Assembly (NCBI RefSeq): GCF_022919075.1
Contig: NZ_CP095078.1
Location: 2,914,001 to 2,978,000 of the forward strand
Length of the DNA: 64,000 bases
Reading direction: 5' to 3'
Source of the DNA: Nocardioides sp. W7
GTDB lineage: Bacteria > Actinomycetota > Actinomycetes > Propionibacteriales > Nocardioidaceae
Position 1 is the stretch's first letter, and each line of letters begins with the position of its first letter. This document shows positions 59,062 through 64,000 of this stretch, one piece after another. Below the pieces are notes generated by a model, which saw only the letters and a program-made list of their open reading frames with translations, was not told where the DNA came from and searched no databases. The position numbers were made by a program, and so were the translations under genes.

Positions 59062-59709
59062 TCAGCGCGTCGTGCTGTCGGGGAAGGCGATGACGGAGAG
59101 GAACCGGATCGGCAGCTCGACCAGGTCCGTCGGGCCGTGGGCGCCCTCGCCGTCGAACTGCAGCGAGTCGCCGGGCTCGAGGCGGTAGACGGTGCGGCTG
59201 TGGCCGTAGTCCATGACGCCCTCGAGCAGGTGGATGAACTCCGTGCCCGGGTGCTGGAAGAGCGGGTAGGTGTCGCTCTTCGCGGTCAGCGTGACCAGCA
59301 GCGACTCCAGCCGCTTGTGCTGACCGCGCAGCGAGCCGAGCAGCTCGTAGTCGTGGCCCGCCTGGGTGCCCTCGCGGGCGATCCGGGGGCCCTGGCCGGC
59401 GGGGGTGTGCACGGCCTCCCGCTCGCCGTCCGCGTCCCGGAAGAGCGACGTCACCGGCACGTCGAGGCCGGTGCCCAGCCGGGACAGCGTGGCCAGGCTG
59501 CAGGACGTCTGCGAGTTCTCGATCTTCGACAGCATCGCCTTGGAGATGCCGATCCGGTCGGCCGCGTCGGCGACCGAGAGCCCCGCCTGGATCCGCAGCG
59601 CGCGCACGTTGCGGGCGATGGTGTCCTCCAGGCTGCTCTCCGGCGGCGGCTGCGAGGGGTCACGGCGCCGGGTGGTGCCGGTCGCGTTGCGGATCAGCCG
59701 CCGGCTCAC
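59062..59709 (-). CDS. XRE-family regulator with C-terminal cupin
   Basis: A 215-residue regulator: a helix-turn-helix (about 33-87; GLSVADAADRIGISKAMLSKIENSQTSCS) and a cupin (about 125-210; FQHPGTEFIHLLEGVMDY, LEPGDSLQFDGEGAHGP). Cupin-XRE proteins (PuuR type) control use of amines and amino acids, with the ligand held in the cupin. Start GTG 59709 overlaps the stop of the oxidase gene, so the regulator is the last gene of the minus-strand N-methylglutamate-like operon and probably controls it. Confidence 0.88.
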   Translation of the reverse strand: MSRRLIRNATGTTRRRDPSQPPPESSLEDTIARNVRALRIQAGLSVADAADRIGISKAMLSKIENSQTSCSLATLSRLGTGLDVPVTSLFRDADGEREAVHTPAGQGPRIAREGTQAGHDYELLGSLRGQHKRLESLLVTLTAKSDTYPLFQHPGTEFIHLLEGVMDYGHSRTVYRLEPGDSLQFDGEGAHGPTDLVELPIRFLSVIAFPDSTTR

Positions 59710-60827
59710 CGGCCTGCTCCCCGGAACGCGAACCGCGGCTCCGGCGCCGCCCCCGCGACCAGGTCGGCCAGCAGCACCCCGAGCAGCGGCGCGAACTTGG
59801 CGCCGTGCCCCGAGCAGGGCGAGGCGATGACCACCGGCCCGACCCGGTCGAGCACGAAGTCGCCGTCGCCGGTCATCGTGAACAGGCAGGTCGCCTCCTC
59901 GGTCGGATCGGGGACGAGACCGGGCAGGTGCTGCTCGACGTACGACGTCACGACCCGGCGGGGCCGGTCGTCGATCACGCCGTCGCGGGTGCTCGCCGTC
60001 GTGAGCGACTCGCTGTCGAACTGCCCGATCTTGTACGACGGCGCGGGGCCGCCGTCGCGCCCCGAGCCGAGCGCGTACAGCTCGACCTCGTGCTTGTCGA
60101 CCAGGGTCGGCCAGCGGGCCGCGGGGTCGCGGTGCGCGAAGTGGAAGAGCTCCTGCTGCTTGACCCACAGCGGCGGGAGCTCGGGGCTGACGCCCAGGCC
60201 TCCCAGCAGCTCGGGCAGCCAGGCGCCGGCCGCGACCACGACCGTCGCCGCGCGGGCGGACCCGCCCGCGGTGTGCACGACCACCCCATCGGCGACCGGC
60301 TCCAGCCGGGTCAGGGCGGTCTGCTCGTGCAGGTCCGCCCCGTGGGCGAGGGCGAGGCCGACGCAGGCCCGGACGGTGGCGTCGGCGTCGAGGTGCCCGG
60401 CCTCCGGGTGGAAGGCGGCCTCGCCGGCCAGCGCGATGCCGGGCCAGCGCTCGGCGATCTCGCCGGCGCTCAGCAGCTCGACCGGCATCCCGGAAGCCGT
60501 CAGCAGGTCGAGGACGCCGCGGGTCCGGGCGGTGCCGGTGTCGAGCCCGCCGGTCCGGGTCCGGAGCGCGACGCCGGCCTCGGCCTCGAGCCGGTCCCAC
60601 TCGTCCGCGGCCCGGCCGGTGAGGTCGACGTAGAACGGGTCGAGGTAGGCGCGGCGGTAGATCCGCGACGACCCGTGCGAGCTGCCGTGCACGTGGCCGA
60701 CGGTGTGCTGCTCCAGCAGCAGCACCGAGTGGCCGCGGGCGGCCAGCTCGCGGGCCGCGGCCGTGCCCGCGAGGCCGGCGCCGACCACGCAGACGTCGTA
60801 CGCGGCCTCGAGGTACTCAGAGGCCAC
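59706..60827 (-). CDS. Monomeric sarcosine/N-methyl amino acid oxidase-type flavoenzyme
   Basis: A 373-residue FAD oxidase of the MSOX/MTOX family. The FAD dinucleotide fold is VCVVGAGLAGTAAARELA, followed by HGSSHGSSRIYRRAY typical of the family. Cys314 (ATCLFTMTGDGDF) matches by position the Cys315 that carries covalent FAD in Bacillus sarcosine oxidase, and Lys266 (SYKIGQ) the O2-activating Lys265. It would oxidatively demethylate an N-methyl amino acid. It overlaps the FMN-subunit gene by 11 bases, arguing that its substrate is made by that enzyme (N-methylglutamate). Sarcosine is an alternative. Confidence 0.85.
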   Translation of the reverse strand: MASEYLEAAYDVCVVGAGLAGTAAARELAARGHSVLLLEQHTVGHVHGSSHGSSRIYRRAYLDPFYVDLTGRAADEWDRLEAEAGVALRTRTGGLDTGTARTRGVLDLLTASGMPVELLSAGEIAERWPGIALAGEAAFHPEAGHLDADATVRACVGLALAHGADLHEQTALTRLEPVADGVVVHTAGGSARAATVVVAAGAWLPELLGGLGVSPELPPLWVKQQELFHFAHRDPAARWPTLVDKHEVELYALGSGRDGGPAPSYKIGQFDSESLTTASTRDGVIDDRPRRVVTSYVEQHLPGLVPDPTEEATCLFTMTGDGDFVLDRVGPVVIASPCSGHGAKFAPLLGVLLADLVAGAAPEPRFAFRGAGR

Positions 60828-62151
60828 CGGTCGTCCCCGGGATCCAGGAGGTGCCGGCCAGCGGCACCCGGGCCATCGCGGCCGCCTCGAGCGTGACCGC
60901 CACCAGGTCCTCGGGCTCGAGGTGGGTGACGTGGGACTTGCCGCACGCGCGGGCGATGGTCTGCGCCTCCATGCTCAGCACCCTGAGGTAGTTGGCCAGG
61001 CGCCGTCCACCCAGCACCGGGTCGAGCCGGGCCGCGAGCTCGGGGTCCTGGGTGGTGATGCCGGCCGGGTCGCGGCCGTCCTGGAAGTCGTCGTAGAAGC
61101 CGGCGGCGGAGCCGAGCGCGTCGTACTCGGCGGCCCAGCGGGGGTCGTTGTCGCCGAGCGCGATCAGCGCGGCGGTGCCGATCGCGACGGCGTCGGCGCC
61201 GAGGGCCAGCGCCTTGGCGACGTCGGCGCCGGTGCGGATGCCGCCGGAGACGACCAGCTGCACCCCGTCGGGCCGGCGGTGCACGCCCAGCTCCTGCAGC
61301 GCCTGCACCGCCTGGGGGAGCGCGGCCAGGGTGGGGATGCCGACGTGCTCGATGAACACGTCCTGGGTGGCGGCGGTCCCACCCTGCATCCCGTCCACGA
61401 CGACCACGTCGGCGCCGGCGTGCACGGCCAGCTTCACGTCGTAGTAGGTCCGGGTCGCCCCGACCTTGACGTAGACCGGCTTCTGCCAGTCGGTGATCTC
61501 GCGCAGCTCGGCGATCTTGATGGTCAGGTCGTCCGGGCCGGTCCAATCGGGGTGCCGACAGGCACTGCGCTGGTCGATGCCCTCGGGGAGGGTGCGCATC
61601 CCGGCGACCCGCGGGCTGATCTTCTGGCCGAGCAGCATCCCGCCGCCCCCCGGCTTGGCGCCCTGGCCCAGCACCACCTCGATGGCGTCGGCCGCGCGCA
61701 GGTCGTCGGGGTTCATCCCGTAGCGGCTCGGCAGGTACTGGTAGACGAGATGCCGGGACTGGCCGCGCTCCTCCGGGGTCATCCCGCCGTCCCCGGTGGT
61801 CGTGGAGGTGCCGACCTCGGAGGCGCCGCGGCCGAGCGCCTCCTTGGCCTGGGCCGACAGGGCGCCGAAGCTCATGCCGGCGATGGTGACCGGGATGTCG
61901 AGGTGCAGCGGCCGCTCGGCGTGCCGGCCGCCGAGCACCACGTCGGTGCCGCAGGACTCGCGGTAGCCCTCCAGCGGGTAGCGGGACATGCTCGCGCCGA
62001 GGAACAGCAGGTCGTCGAAGTGCGGCAGCGCGCGCTTGGCGCCCCAGCCCCGGATGTCGTAGACACCGGTGGCGGCGGCGCGCTGGATGCCGTGGATGGT
62101 GGCGCGGTCGAAGGTGGCGGACTCGCGGAGCCCGCGCTCGGCGTACGTCAT
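60817..62151 (-). CDS. FMN-binding glutamate synthase family subunit (GlxD/MgsC-like)
   Basis: A 444-residue protein equal to the FMN synthase domain of GltB: TIAGMSFGALSAQAKEALGRGAS, TSTTTGDGGM, GQGAKPGGGGMLLGQKIS and a 3Fe-4S-type Cys region (SGGIRTGADVAKALALGADAVAIG). In methylotrophs the equivalent subunit of N-methylglutamate synthase makes N-methylglutamate from glutamate or gamma-glutamylmethylamide and methylamine. Length matches that subunit (about 440). It is the third gene of a three-subunit set with the GXGXG and amidotransferase genes upstream. Confidence 0.87.
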   Translation of the reverse strand: MTYAERGLRESATFDRATIHGIQRAAATGVYDIRGWGAKRALPHFDDLLFLGASMSRYPLEGYRESCGTDVVLGGRHAERPLHLDIPVTIAGMSFGALSAQAKEALGRGASEVGTSTTTGDGGMTPEERGQSRHLVYQYLPSRYGMNPDDLRAADAIEVVLGQGAKPGGGGMLLGQKISPRVAGMRTLPEGIDQRSACRHPDWTGPDDLTIKIAELREITDWQKPVYVKVGATRTYYDVKLAVHAGADVVVVDGMQGGTAATQDVFIEHVGIPTLAALPQAVQALQELGVHRRPDGVQLVVSGGIRTGADVAKALALGADAVAIGTAALIALGDNDPRWAAEYDALGSAAGFYDDFQDGRDPAGITTQDPELAARLDPVLGGRRLANYLRVLSMEAQTIARACGKSHVTHLEPEDLVAVTLEAAAMARVPLAGTSWIPGTTGGL

Positions 62152-62162
62152 CGGTGGTCCCC

Positions 62163-62852
62163 TCAGTACGCGTTGTCGGCGTGGAAGTGGTAGAGCCCGC
62201 GCGCCGAGCCGAAGCGGGAGTACGACGCGGGGTCGTCGTCGGTGAAGCCGGCGGCTTCGAGCAGCCCGGCGAGCTCGGCGAGATGCTCCGATCGCATCGG
62301 CTTCTCGACGCAGTCGGCGCCCAGCGAGGCGACCGTGCCGCGGACGTAGAGCCGGGCCTCGTAGATCGAGTCGCCGAGCGCCTCCCCGGCGTCACCTCGT
62401 ACGACGAGCCGCCCGGCCTGGGCCATGAACGCGCTCAGGTGGCCCACGCTGCCGCCGACCACGATGTCGACGCCCTTCATCGAGATGCCGCAGCGCGCGG
62501 CCGCGTCGCCCTCGACGACCAGCAGGCCGCCGTGCGCCGTGGCGCCGGCCGACTGGCTGGCGTTGCCGCGGACCCGCACCGAGCCGCTCATCATGTTCTC
62601 CGCGACGCCCACCCCCGCGGTGCCCTCGACGACCACGTCGGCGAGCTGGTTCATGCCGGCGGCGTAGTAGCCGCAGTGCCCGGCGATCGTCACCAGCAGC
62701 GGTGCGGTGAGGCCGGCCGCGACGCTGTGCGCGCCGCGGGGGTTCGTGACCACCACCTCGCCGGAGGTCATCTCGTGCAGGGTGCGGTTGACCTCGCGCA
62801 GGGTCAGCTCGGCGAGGTCCAGCCGGGTGGTGTCGGTCAAAGGGTCGGTCAT
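62163..62852 (-). CDS. GXGXG-domain glutamate synthase-like subunit (GlxC/MgsB-like)
   Basis: A 229-residue protein matching the C-terminal beta-helix domain of GltB: repeated turns such as VTIAGHCGYYAAGMNQ, VVEGTAGVGVAENMMSG, GGLLVVEGDAAARCG and AQAGRLVVRGDAGEALGDSIY. It is a structural or channel-lining subunit. Start ATG 62852 interlocks with the amidotransferase stop (ATGA). The three pieces of a GltB-like enzyme are thus encoded separately. Confidence 0.87.
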   Translation of the reverse strand: MTDPLTDTTRLDLAELTLREVNRTLHEMTSGEVVVTNPRGAHSVAAGLTAPLLVTIAGHCGYYAAGMNQLADVVVEGTAGVGVAENMMSGSVRVRGNASQSAGATAHGGLLVVEGDAAARCGISMKGVDIVVGGSVGHLSAFMAQAGRLVVRGDAGEALGDSIYEARLYVRGTVASLGADCVEKPMRSEHLAELAGLLEAAGFTDDDPASYSRFGSARGLYHFHADNAY

Positions 62853-63745
62853 CGTGTCCATGCGTAGATCCGTTCCGGCTCGGGCTCGAACAGGTGGGCG
62901 CCGTCGATGCCGGGCAGGCCGGCCAGGGCGCGGTACTCGGAGGCCATCGCCACCCAGTCGTCGGTCTCGGCGACCACCGCCGGCTTGCAGGCGATGGCGT
63001 CGCGGACCACGGCGAAGGAGGTGCGGTTCGACACGAGCAGCGTGTAGAAGCCGTCGAACTCCGCGCACAGCCCCTTCAGTGCGGCCTCGACGTCGAGGCC
63101 GTCGGCGAGGGCCTGCGCGACGTAGAGCGCGCCCACCTCGGTGTCGTTCTCGCTGTCGAAGACGACGCCGCGGGCGCGCAGCTCGCGCCGGATCGTCGCG
63201 TGGTTGGCGAACGAGCCGTTGTGCACCAGGCACTGGTCGGGACCGACGGCGTAGGGATGCGCACCGGCCGGGGTGACCGCCGACTCGGTCGCCATCCGGG
63301 TGTGGCCGACGCCCTGCCAGCCCTGTGCGTGCGCCAGGCCCCAGCCTTCGGCGAGGTCGCGCGGTCGGCCGACCCCCTTCAGCACCGTGAGGTCGTCGCC
63401 GAAGCCGGCGACCAGTGCCTCCGGCGCCGCTGCCCGTACCGCGGCGAGCAGCGCCTCGACCGCCATCGGTGCGTGCACGACGTACGTCGAGCCCAGCGGC
63501 ACGACGGCCACCTCGCTGCCGGTCTCCGCGGTCAGTGTCTCCGCGAGCACGTCCGGCCGCATGCCGGCGTCGAGCACCGACACGCTCGCGTGCCCGGGCG
63601 GGGACCAGCGCGGGTCGCCGTACACCGCGACCCCGGCGGAGTCGGCGCCGCGCTCCTCCATCTCGCCGAGCATCCCGCTCAACAGCTCGCCAAGCCGCGG
63701 GAACAGGGCGGGGTCGCGCAGGTGCAGGCCCACGATGCCGCACAT
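62849..63745 (-). CDS. Class II glutamine amidotransferase subunit (GlxB/MgsA-like)
   Basis: A 298-residue Ntn hydrolase. Start ATG 63745 places the nucleophile directly as Cys2 (MCGIVGLH) with no propeptide, and GAGGG precedes it. GHTRMATESAVTP, LVHNGSFANH and DSENDTEVGA are class II motifs. Length agrees with the small subunit of N-methylglutamate synthase (about 300). Glutamine is probably the nitrogen source, or gamma-glutamylmethylamide in the methylamine pathway. Stop/start sharing (TGATG) with the upstream gene. Confidence 0.88.
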   Translation of the reverse strand: MCGIVGLHLRDPALFPRLGELLSGMLGEMEERGADSAGVAVYGDPRWSPPGHASVSVLDAGMRPDVLAETLTAETGSEVAVVPLGSTYVVHAPMAVEALLAAVRAAAPEALVAGFGDDLTVLKGVGRPRDLAEGWGLAHAQGWQGVGHTRMATESAVTPAGAHPYAVGPDQCLVHNGSFANHATIRRELRARGVVFDSENDTEVGALYVAQALADGLDVEAALKGLCAEFDGFYTLLVSNRTSFAVVRDAIACKPAVVAETDDWVAMASEYRALAGLPGIDGAHLFEPEPERIYAWTR

Positions 63746-64000
63746 CAGAACGCCCTCAGGTACTCGTCGATCTCCCACGGGGAGACCTGGCTGTGCCAGG
63801 TGAAGAACTCCTCGCGCTTCAGCCTCGCGAAGTACGGGGCCACGCCCTCCCCGGCGGCGTCCAGGACGCCCGTCAGCACCGGGTCGGCCTCGAGCGCCTC
63901 GACCGCGTGCAGCAGGGTCAGCGGCAGCGGGTCGCTCGTCGTCGCGCCCGGGTCGCCCGGGTCCAGCCCCCGCGAGATGCCGTCCAGTCCGGCGCCGACG
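63745..64000 (-). CDS. Glutamine synthetase-like (GlnT/GmaS type), C-terminal end only
   Basis: The last 84 residues of a gene that enters from beyond the window's end. The sequence GLDGISRGLDPGDPG, ADPVLTGVLDAAGEGVAPYF and TWHSQVSPWEIDEYLRAF* matches the C-terminus of glutamine synthetase-type ligases such as GlnT and gamma-glutamylmethylamide synthetase. It shares one base with the amidotransferase start, so it heads the same transcript. Its substrate (ammonia or methylamine) cannot be told from this end. Confidence 0.82.
   Translation of the reverse strand, partial: VGAGLDGISRGLDPGDPGATTSDPLPLTLLHAVEALEADPVLTGVLDAAGEGVAPYFARLKREEFFTWHSQVSPWEIDEYLRAF

Overview
The window reads as chromosomal DNA from a high-GC actinobacterium, most likely Nocardioides or a close relative in the Nocardioidaceae. 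This is inferred from gene content and order, not from a database search. Supporting signs are the very high GC, many GTG starts, TANNNT -10 boxes a few bases before start codons (leaderless genes), a PriA-type HisA, and a core gene order like that known from Streptomyces and Mycobacterium: his, trp, lgt, gltBD, pyk, pdtaR, liv, polA, rpsA, coaE.

Layout. 1-2.4 kb: end of a histidine operon (hisH partial, priA/hisA, hisF). 2.4-3.7 kb: two convergent unknown genes, then a large perfect inverted repeat. 3.9-7.5 kb: a two-gene asymmetric ABC exporter. 7.6-14.2 kb: hisI and a trp block (membrane proteins, trpC, trpB, trpA) running into a Sco1-like lipoprotein and lgt. trpE, which usually follows hisI in relatives, is absent. 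14.2-22 kb: gltB and gltD, then pyk. 22-23.8 kb: a tRNA-Leu(CAA) with an HTH/LAGLIDADG gene just downstream, a frameshifted small gene, and the ANTAR regulator pdtaR. 23.9-29.6 kb: a branched-chain amino acid ABC transporter (livHMGF convergent with its binding protein), separated by twin hairpin terminators. 29.6-34.3 kb: DUF554, GNAT-like and thioesterase genes, then polA.

34.3-50 kb is the main accessory region. It is a cell-envelope glycan island between polA and rpsA: a flippase, an AftD-like (DUF3367) giant arabinofuranosyltransferase homologue, two more multi-spanning proteins of GT-C type, a 44-residue DUF2613-like microprotein, GT2 and GT4 glycosyltransferases, two methyltransferases, a DUF3068/PorA-like protein, a condensation-type acyltransferase and an APH-fold kinase. 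A multiply frameshifted relic of one island gene lies beyond rpsA at 53.1-54.2 kb.

50.3-59 kb: rpsA, a GlxA-type AraC regulator with an operator-rich divergent promoter, coaE, a group 2 sigma factor with an exact SigR/SigH-type promoter (GGAAT-N18-GTT), and oligopeptidase B. 59-64 kb (minus strand): glutamine synthetase-like end, class II amidotransferase, GXGXG subunit, FMN glutamate-synthase subunit, monomeric sarcosine-oxidase-type flavoenzyme and an XRE-cupin regulator, with start/stop overlaps at most junctions. It looks like a compact N-methylglutamate-type pathway in which a single flavoprotein stands where a four-subunit dehydrogenase is usual.
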